The position numbers and the translations under genes are program-made. Below are positions 30,612 to 40,195 of a DNA stretch of 54,521 bases, piece after piece. The notes under the pieces were generated by a model, which was not told the DNA's origin, ran no database searches, and saw only the letters and a program-made list of their open reading frames with translations. Each line of letters begins with the position of its first letter. Position 1 is the stretch's first letter. Where the stretch lies: positions 1 to 54,521 of the forward strand of contig JADFDN010000002.1 of NCBI GenBank assembly GCA_018262815.1, written 5' to 3'. The stretch is from Thiobacillus sp. (lineage in GTDB: Bacteria; Pseudomonadota; Gammaproteobacteria; Burkholderiales; Thiobacillaceae).

Positions 30612-32155
30612 GTGCCTTGCCCGATTCGCTGCCCGCTGCCCCACGCGCGGCCTGGTTGTTGCCGGGCGCCCTGACCGCAGGCGTCCTGCTGATTCTGGCC
30701 GGTCTGTTCTGGCCGACTTTCCACTCGATGATCGAAGTGTGGGAACGCTCGGAAACTTTCGCCCACGGCTATCTCATCTTTCCCATCAGCGCCTGGCTGA
30801 TCTGGCGCCAGCGTGATGAACTGGCGCGGGTGCAGCCGCGTCCCGACCTGCGCGGCCTGATCCTGCTGGCGGTGGCCGGGGCCGGCTGGATGCTGGCCGA
30901 TGCCGGCAGCGTCAACGTCGTGGCGCAGTATGCATTCATCGCCATGCTGATTGCAGCGATATGGGCCCTGCTAGGCTGGACCTTCGTCTGGGCGGCGTTC
31001 TTTCCGCTGATGTTCCTGTTCTTCGCGGTTCCGGTCGGTGAATTCCTGATCCAGCCGCTGATGGGCGTGACCGCCGATTTCACCGTGGCGATGCTGCAGG
31101 CCACCGGCATCCCGGTGTACCGCGAAGGCATGTTCTTCAGCATTCCCAGCGGCGACTGGTCGGTCGTCGAAGGCTGTTCCGGCCTGCGTTATCTGATCGC
31201 CTCGGTCACGCTCGGCGTGCTGTATGCCTACCTCACCTATCGCTCGTGGAAGCGACGCCTGCTGTTTTCGATCGCCGCGATCGTGGTGCCGGTCTTCGCC
31301 AACAGCGGACGGGCCTACATGATCGTGATGATCGCCCATCTGTCCGACATGAAACTCGCGCTCGGGGTCGACCATTACATCTACGGCTGGGCATTTTTCG
31401 GCCTGGTCATGCTGCTGCTGTTCTGGATCGGCGGATTCTGGCGCGAAGACGAGCAAGCGACGGCCGCCCAGCCCGAACGCGGCAAGGTGCCTGGAGATCG
31501 CGCCGCAACGCGCCCGATCCTGCCGGTGGCGGTTGCCGCGCTGGTGATCGCCGGCCTGTGGCCGGCCTATGCCGCCTGGCTCAACGCGCGGCCGCTGCCG
31601 ACCATGCCCGAGTTGCAGGTCGAGGCGCAGGGTGGCTGGCAGCCCGCGGCATCCTTCACCGGCTGGACGCCGCACTGGGTCGGCGCCGACAGGCGGGTGC
31701 GCCAGTCCTACAGCCAGGCGGGGCGTCAGGTGATGCTGGAGCTGAACTATTACGCGAGCCAGCGGCAGGATGCCGAACTGATCAACTCGCAGAATTTCAT
31801 GATCCGGCAGAAGGATCCGGACTGGTCGAACGTCGGCGAGCGCATCGCCACGGTCGAGATCGGCGGACAGCCGCGGCAGGTGAGGCAGGCGAAGATGCGC
31901 GGCAGCAACGGCCAGCGCCTGCTGGTGTGGCAGTGGAACCTGATCGGCCAGCGTCCCACGGTCAACGATCATGTCGCCAAGCTGATCCTCGCGCTCGATC
32001 GCGTGCGGCTGCAGCGTGACGACGGCCTGTCGGTGCTGATCGCCACCCCCTACGAAGAATCGGAACGCGAAGCCGCGCTTGCGACGCTGGCACGCTTTGC
32101 CGCCGACATGGAACCCGCGATCGGACGCACCCTCGACCAGGTTGACGGGACGTGA
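30608..32155 (+). CDS. xrtA: Exosortase A with C-terminal EpsI domain
   Basis: Catalytic motifs EGCSGLRYL, NSGRAYMIV, DHYIYGWAFF; multi-TM; EpsI-like tail. Confidence 0.95.
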   Translation: MSALPDSLPAAPRAAWLLPGALTAGVLLILAGLFWPTFHSMIEVWERSETFAHGYLIFPISAWLIWRQRDELARVQPRPDLRGLILLAVAGAGWMLADAGSVNVVAQYAFIAMLIAAIWALLGWTFVWAAFFPLMFLFFAVPVGEFLIQPLMGVTADFTVAMLQATGIPVYREGMFFSIPSGDWSVVEGCSGLRYLIASVTLGVLYAYLTYRSWKRRLLFSIAAIVVPVFANSGRAYMIVMIAHLSDMKLALGVDHYIYGWAFFGLVMLLLFWIGGFWREDEQATAAQPERGKVPGDRAATRPILPVAVAALVIAGLWPAYAAWLNARPLPTMPELQVEAQGGWQPAASFTGWTPHWVGADRRVRQSYSQAGRQVMLELNYYASQRQDAELINSQNFMIRQKDPDWSNVGERIATVEIGGQPRQVRQAKMRGSNGQRLLVWQWNLIGQRPTVNDHVAKLILALDRVRLQRDDGLSVLIATPYEESEREAALATLARFAADMEPAIGRTLDQVDGT

Positions 32156-33276
32156 CCGCACACATCGTGCATGTCGTCCACCGCTTCGACACCGGTGGCA
32201 TGGAAAACGGCATGGTCAATCTGTTCAACACACTGTCGCCGGAGCGCTATCGCCACACCGTGGTGGCGCTCACCGATTTCAGCGACTTTCGCCATCGCAT
32301 CACTGCCCAGCGGGTCGATTTCCATGCGCTGCATCGCACCCCGGGTCACGGCCTCGGCTGGACGGTGCGCTTGTGGAAGCTGCTGCGTCGACTCAAGCCC
32401 GATCTGCTGCACACCCGCAACCTTGCCGCGCTGGAGGCGCAGTTCGTCGCCGCCGCCGCCGGCATACGTGCCACGGTGCACGGTGAGCATGGACGTGATG
32501 TCTTCGACCTGTATGGCCGCAACTGGAAGTACAACCTGCTGCGCCGCGCCGCCCGCCCGTTCGTGTCGAACTACATTGCGGTGAGCGAGGATCTCGAAAC
32601 CTGGCTGCGTCTCGCCATCCACGTGCCGCCGCGCAAAATCCACCAGATCTACAATGGCGTCGACAGCGAAAAATTCCGGCCGCGGACGGGCCCGCGGCCG
32701 GCGTTTGCCCACCCTGAAAGCGTCGTGTTCGGATCGGTCGGGCGGATGGTCGAGGTCAAGGACTACCCCACGCTTACCGCGGCGTTCATCCAGTTGATGC
32801 GCCAGCAGCCCGAGCGTTCCGAGCGCGCGCGACTGGTCATCGTCGGCGACGGGCCGACGCGGGCGGCCTGCCTCGACCTGCTGCAGGGGGCAGGCCTCGC
32901 CCACCTGGCCTGGCTGCCGGGCGAGCGCCACGACATCGCGGACATCATGCAGATGCTGGATGTCTTCGTGCTGCCCTCCAAAAACGAGGGCATCTCCAAT
33001 ACCATTCTGGAAGCGCTGGCGAGCGGCCTGCCGGTGATCGCCACCGCGGTGGGCGGCAATGTCGAGCTGGTGGAAGACGGCGTCAACGGCATCCTGGTGC
33101 AGCCGGGCGACGTGGCCGGCATGGCACAGGCCTTGCTGGGGTATCTGGATGCGCCGGCGCGCATTGCCGAACACGGGGCCAATGCGCGCCGGCATGCCGA
33201 GCAGCGCTTCAGCATCCCGGCCATGGCCGAGGCCTATGCCACGGTGTACGACCAGACGCTGGGACGCTGGCGCTGA
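32152..33276 (+). CDS. XrtA-associated glycosyltransferase (TIGR03088-like, GT4)
   Basis: HIVHVVHRFDTGGMENGMVNLFN; PSKNEGISNTILEALASGLPVIAT. Confidence 0.9.
   Translation: MTAHIVHVVHRFDTGGMENGMVNLFNTLSPERYRHTVVALTDFSDFRHRITAQRVDFHALHRTPGHGLGWTVRLWKLLRRLKPDLLHTRNLAALEAQFVAAAAGIRATVHGEHGRDVFDLYGRNWKYNLLRRAARPFVSNYIAVSEDLETWLRLAIHVPPRKIHQIYNGVDSEKFRPRTGPRPAFAHPESVVFGSVGRMVEVKDYPTLTAAFIQLMRQQPERSERARLVIVGDGPTRAACLDLLQGAGLAHLAWLPGERHDIADIMQMLDVFVLPSKNEGISNTILEALASGLPVIATAVGGNVELVEDGVNGILVQPGDVAGMAQALLGYLDAPARIAEHGANARRHAEQRFSIPAMAEAYATVYDQTLGRWR
33122..33137 (+). promoter_or_regulatory. Intragenic sigma-54-like motif
   Basis: TGGCAC-AGGCC-TTGCT, 185 nt upstream of the amidotransferase start. Confidence 0.3.
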
Positions 33277-33321
33277 GGCGCCGTCAGGCAGCCCGAAATA
33301 TCGACAGGGACGAGAACAACT

Positions 33322-35241
33322 ATGTGCGGCATTACCGGCATTTTCGATACCAGCGGTGTGAACGAGATATCGCGCGACCTGCTGCATCGCATGAACGAAA
33401 CCCAGTTCCACCGCGGTCCCGACGAAGGCGGCCTGCATCTGGAGCCCGGGGTCGGACTGGGGCACCGGCGCTTGTCGATCATCGATCTGTCGACCGGCCA
33501 GCAGCCGTTATTCAACGAGGACGGCTCGGTGGTCGTCGTGTTCAACGGCGAAATCTACAATTTCCAGGAACTGGTGCCCGAGCTCGAAGCGCTCGGGCAC
33601 ACCTTCCGCACCCATTCCGACACCGAAGTCATCGTCCATGCCTGGGAGGCCTGGGGCGAGGCCTGCGTGGCGCGCTTTCGCGGCATGTTTGCCTTCGTGC
33701 TGTGGGACCGCGCGCAGGAAACGCTGTTCGCGGTGCGCGACCGCTTCGGCGTCAAACCGCTGTATTACGCCTTCCTCGACACCGGCGAATTCATATTCGG
33801 ATCCGAACTGAAATCGCTGATGGTGCACCCCTGCATGACGCGCGACATCGACCCGCTGGCGGTCGAGGAATATTTCGCCTACGGCTACGTGCCCGAGCCG
33901 CGCACCATTTTCAAGCGCGCGCACAAGCTGCCGCCCGGCTTCACGCTCACCCTCAAGCGCGGCGAGGCGCGCGCGCTGCCGAAGCAGTATTGGGACATGC
34001 CCTTCGAGCCGGTTGCGGTGAAGGACGAAGCGGCCGCAATGGACGAACTGGTCGAGCGCATGAAGGAATCGGTGCGTCTGCGCATGATCGCCGACGTGCC
34101 GCTCGGCGCCTTCCTGTCGGGTGGTGTCGATTCCAGCGCGGTGGTGGCGATGATGGCCACGCAGTCGAGGACGCCGGTGAACACCTGTTCGATCGGCTTC
34201 GACGACCCGGCCTTCAACGAGATCGAATTCGCGCAGCAGGTCGCCGAGCGCTATCGCACCGCGCATCACGTCGAAACGGTCGCTTCCAACGATTTCAGCC
34301 TGGTCGGCAAGCTGGCGCAGGTGTACGACGAGCCCTACGCCGACTCGTCCGCGCTGCCGACCTACCGGGTGTGCGAGCTGGCGAGGAAGCACGTGAAGGT
34401 CGCGCTGTCGGGCGACGGCGGCGACGAGCATTTCGCCGGCTACCGGCGCTACCGCTGGTTCCGCTACGAGGAGCGCATGCGGTCGGTGATGCCGCTGGCG
34501 TTGCGGCGTCCGCTGTTCGGTGCGCTCGGCAGGCTGTATCCCAAGGCCGACTGGGCACCGAAGGTCTTTCGCGCCAAGACCACTTTCGAGGCGCTGGCGC
34601 GCGACACCGTCGAAGGCTATTTTCACGGTGTCTCGCTGTTGTCCGACGCGCAAAGAAAGCTCCTGTTCTCGCCGGTCTTCCGGCGCGAACTGCAGGGCTA
34701 CCAGGCAGTCGAAGTGCTGCGCCGCCACGCTGCCGTGGCGCCCACCGGCGACCCGCTGTCGCTGGTACAGTATCTCGACATGAAGACCTATCTGGTCGGC
34801 GACATCCTCACCAAGGTCGACCGCGCCAGCATGGCACATGCGCTCGAAGTGCGCGAGCCGCTGCTCGATCACGAACTGATGGGCTGGGTGTCCGGCTTGC
34901 CGGTCGACCTCAAGCTGCGCGGCACCGAGGGCAAATACCTGCTGAAGAAGGCGATGGAACCCTATCTGCCGCACGACGTGCTGTATCGCAGGAAGATGGG
35001 CTTTTCGGTTCCGCTCGCCGCCTGGTTCCGCGGTCCGCTCGCCGCCACCATCCGCAGCGTGGTGCTGGGCGAGCGTCTGGCGTCCACCGGGATGTTCAAC
35101 CAGGGCTTCCTGCGCGACGTCGTCGAAGCGCACCAATCCGGCCGACGCGATTATTCGGTGATCCTGTGGACCGTGCTGATGTTCGACGCCTTCCTCGGTC
35201 AGGTGCTGGGCATGGACGAGACGGAAAGGCAGGCGGCATGA
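33322..35241 (+). CDS. XrtA/PEP-CTERM-associated asparagine synthase-type amidotransferase
   Basis: MCGITGIFDTSG with Cys2, FNGEIYNF, PP-loop LSGGVDSSA. Confidence 0.94.
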   Translation: MCGITGIFDTSGVNEISRDLLHRMNETQFHRGPDEGGLHLEPGVGLGHRRLSIIDLSTGQQPLFNEDGSVVVVFNGEIYNFQELVPELEALGHTFRTHSDTEVIVHAWEAWGEACVARFRGMFAFVLWDRAQETLFAVRDRFGVKPLYYAFLDTGEFIFGSELKSLMVHPCMTRDIDPLAVEEYFAYGYVPEPRTIFKRAHKLPPGFTLTLKRGEARALPKQYWDMPFEPVAVKDEAAAMDELVERMKESVRLRMIADVPLGAFLSGGVDSSAVVAMMATQSRTPVNTCSIGFDDPAFNEIEFAQQVAERYRTAHHVETVASNDFSLVGKLAQVYDEPYADSSALPTYRVCELARKHVKVALSGDGGDEHFAGYRRYRWFRYEERMRSVMPLALRRPLFGALGRLYPKADWAPKVFRAKTTFEALARDTVEGYFHGVSLLSDAQRKLLFSPVFRRELQGYQAVEVLRRHAAVAPTGDPLSLVQYLDMKTYLVGDILTKVDRASMAHALEVREPLLDHELMGWVSGLPVDLKLRGTEGKYLLKKAMEPYLPHDVLYRRKMGFSVPLAAWFRGPLAATIRSVVLGERLASTGMFNQGFLRDVVEAHQSGRRDYSVILWTVLMFDAFLGQVLGMDETERQAA

Positions 35242-36464
35242 GGATTCTGCACGTCTTCGACCATACCCTGCCGCTGCATTCAGGCTACACCTTCCGCAGC
35301 GCGGCGATCCTGCGCAACCAGCGGAAAATGGGCTGGGACACCTGGCACCTGTCCGGGCCCAAGCAGATCCACTGCGACGCGATGGAAGAAGACGCCGACG
35401 GCCTGCATTTCTATCGCACGCCCAAACCGACCGGCCTGCTCGCCCGGCTGCCCGGCGGCGATCCGTTCGCGGTGATGGGCGCAATCGAAAAGCGGCTGCT
35501 GTCGCTGGCGCGCGAGTTGCGGCCGGACGTCATTCACGCCCATTCGCCGGTGCTCGATGCGGTGCCGGCGATCCGCGTCGGCCGCGCGCTCGGCATCCCG
35601 GTCGTGTATGAAATCCGCGCCTTCTGGGAAGACGCCGCGGTCGACCACGGCAGCACGAAGGAAGGCAGCCTGCGCTACCGGCTCACCCGTGGACTGGAAA
35701 CCTGGGCGGTGAAACATGCCGACGCCGTCACGGTCATCTGCGAAGGCCTGCGCAACGACCTGGTCGCGCGCGGCATTGCGCCGAACAAGATCACCGTCAT
35801 CCCCAATGCGGTCGACATCGACAAATTCGAAATGGGCGGCAAGCCCGACCCCGAGCTGAAGATGAAGCTCGGCCTCGGCACCAGCCGGGTGCTCGGCTTC
35901 ATCGGCTCGTTCTATGCCTACGAAGGACTCGACCTGCTGCTCGATGCGCTGCCGGCGATTCTGAAGCAGATGCCCGACGTGAAGGTGCTGCTGGTGGGGG
36001 GCGGTCCGCAGGACGCGGCGCTGAAGCGGCAGGTGATGGCGCTCGACCTGAAGGATCGCGTGGTGTTCACCGGACGCGTGCCGCATGAGGACGTGAATCG
36101 CTACTACGACCTGATCGACGTGCTGGTGTATGCGCGCCACCCGATGCGGCTGACCGATCTGGTCACGCCGCTGAAGCCGCTGGAGGCGATGGCGCAGGGG
36201 CGGCTGATGGTGGCCTCCGACGTCGGCGGCCACAAGGAGCTGATCCAGGACGGCAAGACCGGCGTGCTGTTCCGTGCCGGCAATCCCGGCGACCTCGCCA
36301 GCAAGGTGGTGGCGCTGCTGAAATTCGAGCAGGGCTGGGACAGCATGAGGCGGAACGGCCGCCAGTTCGTCGAGAGCGAGCGCAACTGGGCCGCCAGCGT
36401 CGCGCGTTATCGCGGCGTCTACGGCAGCCTGGTCAAGCCGGCAATGGAGGCGGCACTTGGCTGA
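35238..36464 (+). CDS. Glycosyltransferase, exosortase A-associated (TIGR04063-like, GT4)
   Basis: MRILHVFDHTLPLHSGYTFRSAAIL; ATGA overlap. Confidence 0.92.
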   Translation: MRILHVFDHTLPLHSGYTFRSAAILRNQRKMGWDTWHLSGPKQIHCDAMEEDADGLHFYRTPKPTGLLARLPGGDPFAVMGAIEKRLLSLARELRPDVIHAHSPVLDAVPAIRVGRALGIPVVYEIRAFWEDAAVDHGSTKEGSLRYRLTRGLETWAVKHADAVTVICEGLRNDLVARGIAPNKITVIPNAVDIDKFEMGGKPDPELKMKLGLGTSRVLGFIGSFYAYEGLDLLLDALPAILKQMPDVKVLLVGGGPQDAALKRQVMALDLKDRVVFTGRVPHEDVNRYYDLIDVLVYARHPMRLTDLVTPLKPLEAMAQGRLMVASDVGGHKELIQDGKTGVLFRAGNPGDLASKVVALLKFEQGWDSMRRNGRQFVESERNWAASVARYRGVYGSLVKPAMEAALG

Positions 36465-37704
36465 GCACCGTACCGTCGCCGACCGCATCGACCTGATCGT
36501 GTTCAGCTCGCTGTTCCCCAGCACGGTGCGTCCGGGCGCGGGCATCTTCATTCGCGAACGCATGTTCCGGGTCGCGCAGCATCGGCCGCTGGCCGTCGTT
36601 TCGCCGCAACCCTGGTTTCCCGGGCAGTCATTGATCCGCCGGCTGCGTCCCGGCTATCGTCCGCAGGCTCCGGCACTCGAAATCCAGCAGGGCATCCGCG
36701 TCTACCATCCGCGTTTCCTGGCGGTACCCGGCGTGCTGCGCCGCTTCGATGGCTGGTCGATGGCGCTCGCCAGCATGAAGGTGATGCGGCGGCTGAAGCG
36801 GCAGGGCGCGCGGCTGATCGATGTCCATTTCGCCTACCCCGACGGTGAAGCCGCAACCCGCCTGGGACGCTGGCTCGATCTTCCGGTGACCCTCACCCTG
36901 CGCGGCACCGAAGTGCCGCACAGCAAAAATCCCGTGTTGCGACCGCGTCTGGCGCGCACTCTGAAAGCGGCCGCCCGGGTGTTCTCCGTTTCCGACTCGC
37001 TGCGTCGGCTGGCGATCGAACTCGGCGCGGCGGCCCAGAAAACCGAGGTCGTCGGCAACGGCGTCGACATTGCCCGCTTCCATCCGGTGGATCGCGCCGC
37101 TGCACGCGACCACTATGGCCTGCCGCAGGATGCCCGGGTGCTGATCTCGGTCGGCGGCCTGGTCGAGCGCAAGGGCATGCACCGCGTCATCGACTGCCTG
37201 CCGGCGCTGATCGGGCGCCATCCCGGCCTGCACTACCTCGTCGTCGGCAGCGGCGGCCCCGAAGGCGATATGCGCACCGAGCTCGACGCCCAGGTGGCAC
37301 GGCTGGGTTTGGCCGGACGCGTGCATTTTATCGGGGCGCTGCCGCCGGACGAACTGAACATACCGCTGTCCGCGGCCGACGTTTTCGTTCTGTCGACCCG
37401 CAACGAGGGCTGGGCCAACGTCTTTCTCGAAGCCATGGCCTGCGGCCTGCCGGTGGTCTCGACCGATGTTGGCGGCAACGCCGAGGTGGTATGCCGCCCC
37501 GAGCTCGGTACGATCGTTCCGTTCGGCGATGCACCGGCGCTCACGGCTGCGCTCGACGATGCCCTGGTCCGCGAATGGGACCGTGCCGCCATCCTCGACT
37601 ACGCCCGCGCCAACCAGTGGGACAAGCGGGTCGCGCAACTGCTGCGCGCGTTCGACGACATCATCAAGCCGTCGGCGCCCCAGCCGGAACGGGCGGCCAC
37701 ATGA
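36457..37704 (+). CDS. Glycosyltransferase family 4
   Basis: VFSSLFPSTVRPGAGIFIRERMF; STRNEGWANVFLEAMACGLPVVSTDVGGNAEVV. Confidence 0.9.
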   Translation: MAEHRTVADRIDLIVFSSLFPSTVRPGAGIFIRERMFRVAQHRPLAVVSPQPWFPGQSLIRRLRPGYRPQAPALEIQQGIRVYHPRFLAVPGVLRRFDGWSMALASMKVMRRLKRQGARLIDVHFAYPDGEAATRLGRWLDLPVTLTLRGTEVPHSKNPVLRPRLARTLKAAARVFSVSDSLRRLAIELGAAAQKTEVVGNGVDIARFHPVDRAAARDHYGLPQDARVLISVGGLVERKGMHRVIDCLPALIGRHPGLHYLVVGSGGPEGDMRTELDAQVARLGLAGRVHFIGALPPDELNIPLSAADVFVLSTRNEGWANVFLEAMACGLPVVSTDVGGNAEVVCRPELGTIVPFGDAPALTAALDDALVREWDRAAILDYARANQWDKRVAQLLRAFDDIIKPSAPQPERAAT

Positions 37705-39077
37705 GCGTCCCCGCCTGGCTCGCCCGCAGTATTTTCCGCGCGCAGGAAGCGGCGATGCGCCGTCCGACCTTCGCCATGCTGGCCGAACTCGAGCGCACGC
37801 AATGGCTGTCGCGCGACGCGATGCGCGGCTATCAGGCCGACCGCCTCAACGTGCTGCTGCAAGGCGCGCTGGCCCACAGCCCCTGGCATGCCGAGCGGCT
37901 GCGTGCGGCCGGCCTGGCGAAGGCCGTGAGCGATGGCGCGGTGACGCTGGCGGATCTGGTGCGTCTGCCGACCATGAACAAACGCGACGCGCGGGACAAC
38001 GTCGATCGCCTGGTGTGGCGTGATGTGCCGGGCGGGGTGTTCAAGTACACCACCGGCGGTTCCAGTGGCGAACCGCTGATCTTCTACTTCGGGCGTTCAC
38101 GCCAGGCGGCAGACGCCGCAGGCCGCCTGCGCGCGCGCCGCTGGTGGGGCGTGCAGCCGGGCGAGCGCGAAGTCTATCTGTGGGGTGCGCCGGTGGAATT
38201 GAACAGGACCGACCGCATCAAGACCCTGCGCGACCGGCTGGTCAACCAGCTGCTGCTGAATGCGTTCGAGATGTCGCCTGCACGGATGGACGAGTATCTG
38301 GATGCGATCGGGGACTGGAACCCGAAAGCGATCTACGGCTACGCCAGCAGCCTGGCGCTGCTGGCGGCGCATGCCGGGTCGCGCGGGCGCCGGCTGAGGC
38401 TGCCGGCGCTGCGGGTGGTGAGCAGCACCGGCGAACCGCTGTTCCCGCATCAGCGCGAACTCATCGAACGCGTGTTCGGCGTGCCGGTGTCGGTCGAATA
38501 CGGCGCGCGCGACGCCGGACTGATGGCGCTGGAATCGCCGGACGGCACGCTGCTGCAAATGAGCGAGACGCACCTCATCGAGGTGCTCGACGATGCCGGC
38601 AATCCGGTGGAGGAGGGCGAGGCGGTCATCACATCACTGGTGTCCGAAGCGCAACCCTTCATCCGCTACCGCACCGGCGATGTGGTCCGGCGCTCGCTAA
38701 AAGCCGATCCCGGCGGCCGCGGCCTCGATGTGCTGGATGCGGTGGTCGGGCGACAGACCGATTTCGTCGTCGCTGCCGACGGCCGCATCATGCACGCGCT
38801 GGCGCTGATTTACGTGCTGCGTGCGATTCCGGGCGTGGCCCAGTTCAAGCTGATCCAGCATGCGGTCGACCGCCTGGAAGTGCAGGTTGTGGCGGATGCG
38901 CACTGGAACGATCACGCGCGCGAAGCGCTGTTCCGGGGCCTGCACGAACGCCTGGGCTCCACCTTGAGTATCGATCTGAAACTGCTGGAAGCCATTGCGC
39001 CGGAAGCCTCCGGAAAACACCGTTATGTCGTCAGCCACGTCCCCTTGCAGGACGCACTGTCGCAGGCTGTCGCATGA
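37701..39077 (+). CDS. Phenylacetate-CoA ligase/CapK-like adenylate-forming enzyme
   Basis: YTTGGSSGEPLIFYFGRSRQ, EYGARDAGLMA, IRYRTGDVV. Confidence 0.88.
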   Translation: MSVPAWLARSIFRAQEAAMRRPTFAMLAELERTQWLSRDAMRGYQADRLNVLLQGALAHSPWHAERLRAAGLAKAVSDGAVTLADLVRLPTMNKRDARDNVDRLVWRDVPGGVFKYTTGGSSGEPLIFYFGRSRQAADAAGRLRARRWWGVQPGEREVYLWGAPVELNRTDRIKTLRDRLVNQLLLNAFEMSPARMDEYLDAIGDWNPKAIYGYASSLALLAAHAGSRGRRLRLPALRVVSSTGEPLFPHQRELIERVFGVPVSVEYGARDAGLMALESPDGTLLQMSETHLIEVLDDAGNPVEEGEAVITSLVSEAQPFIRYRTGDVVRRSLKADPGGRGLDVLDAVVGRQTDFVVAADGRIMHALALIYVLRAIPGVAQFKLIQHAVDRLEVQVVADAHWNDHAREALFRGLHERLGSTLSIDLKLLEAIAPEASGKHRYVVSHVPLQDALSQAVA

Positions 39078-40195
39078 ATACACTCACGATGAAACCGTCT
39101 TCCCTGTTTGCCCTGCCGATCCGCCACACCTCCTGGCGCCCGCGTCATTTGCGCTGGGTGATGCAGGACATGGCCGGCGTCGCACGCCAGCCTGAGCAGG
39201 ATCACCGCACCCATTTGCGCGCCACGCTGGAATGGCTGTGCCGTGCCCAGGATGCGTCGCGTGATTCGTCCGTCAGTGGCTGCGTGGCAGGCGGTTTCGG
39301 ATTCGGCTCGGGCTGGCTGCCCGCGAGCGCCGACGCCACCGGACGGTTGATCGAGACCCTGCTGCCCGCCGCCACCTACCTGGCGTGGCCGCTGCTGGAG
39401 GACCGCGCGCGTGCCATGCTCGATGCCCTGCTGGCCCAGACCGACGAAGCCAGCGCGGCGCGCATCCATGGCCTGATGGCCGGTCATGTCCAGATGGGTC
39501 ACGGCGAGAGCTTGACGCGGGCGATAAGCAGCGGCCATGCGCTTGCAGCGACGACCCTGACCGCTCCAGCCCAGCACGCTCAGGCGGCCCATGCGCTGGC
39601 GGCGGTCGGCAGCCTTGCCGGGTTGCCGGAACTGCTCGATGCGGCGCGCCACAATCTGGACCGGTTGCTTGCGCGGCAAACCCCGTGCGGCTGGTTTCCC
39701 GATACTGAAGGGCCGGTGTCGACCGCGATGCTGGCGGGCGTTCTGCGCAACCTGATCGAAACCGCGCGGCTGCTGGATGACTCGCGCGCCTGGCAGGCGG
39801 CCGCGAAGGCGGCGCACGGAATGCGCGGCCAGATGCGCGAGGATGGACGCCTGGCGGGGGCGTTCGACGATGGCTGGACGCCCGCTGCGCCGCATGTATG
39901 CGTCGGCGGCCTGGCGCAGCTGGCGTGTTGCTTTCTGCGCCTGGCCCGGCTGACGCAGGATGCCGGCTGGCGCGACCCCGCCTGGCGTGCGCTGGCCTGG
40001 ATCAAGCGCTGCCAGCGTACAGAAGGGGACGATCTCGCGCTGCGCGATGCGTTGCCGAGTGCAGTGCCGATCTGGGCAGGCCCTGCCGCATTCGGTTTCG
40101 ATGCGCTGAATGCCAAATACTTTGTCGACGCCCTGATGATGGATATGGTGGGCATCGTGATTCCGCCCGAAGTGCAGAAAGTCGAGCCCGCATGA
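39074..40195 (+). CDS. Predicted alpha/alpha-toroid (six-hairpin-like) protein
   Basis: Helical repeats (CGWFPDTEGPVSTAMLAGVLRNLIETARLL; AFDDGWTPAAPHVCVGGLAQLACCFLRLARL); ATGA coupled on both sides. Confidence 0.7.
   Translation: MNTLTMKPSSLFALPIRHTSWRPRHLRWVMQDMAGVARQPEQDHRTHLRATLEWLCRAQDASRDSSVSGCVAGGFGFGSGWLPASADATGRLIETLLPAATYLAWPLLEDRARAMLDALLAQTDEASAARIHGLMAGHVQMGHGESLTRAISSGHALAATTLTAPAQHAQAAHALAAVGSLAGLPELLDAARHNLDRLLARQTPCGWFPDTEGPVSTAMLAGVLRNLIETARLLDDSRAWQAAAKAAHGMRGQMREDGRLAGAFDDGWTPAAPHVCVGGLAQLACCFLRLARLTQDAGWRDPAWRALAWIKRCQRTEGDDLALRDALPSAVPIWAGPAAFGFDALNAKYFVDALMMDMVGIVIPPEVQKVEPA

Noticed and set aside
33508-35484. 658-aa minus-strand ORF antisense to the amidotransferase gene
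   Set aside because: His/Arg/Gln-rich shadow ORF typical of GC-rich DNA; opposite strand encodes a clear AsnB-type protein
33324-36464. 1046-aa ORF
   Set aside because: First ~640 codons are out of frame with the amidotransferase; only the part from 35238 (GT4) is real
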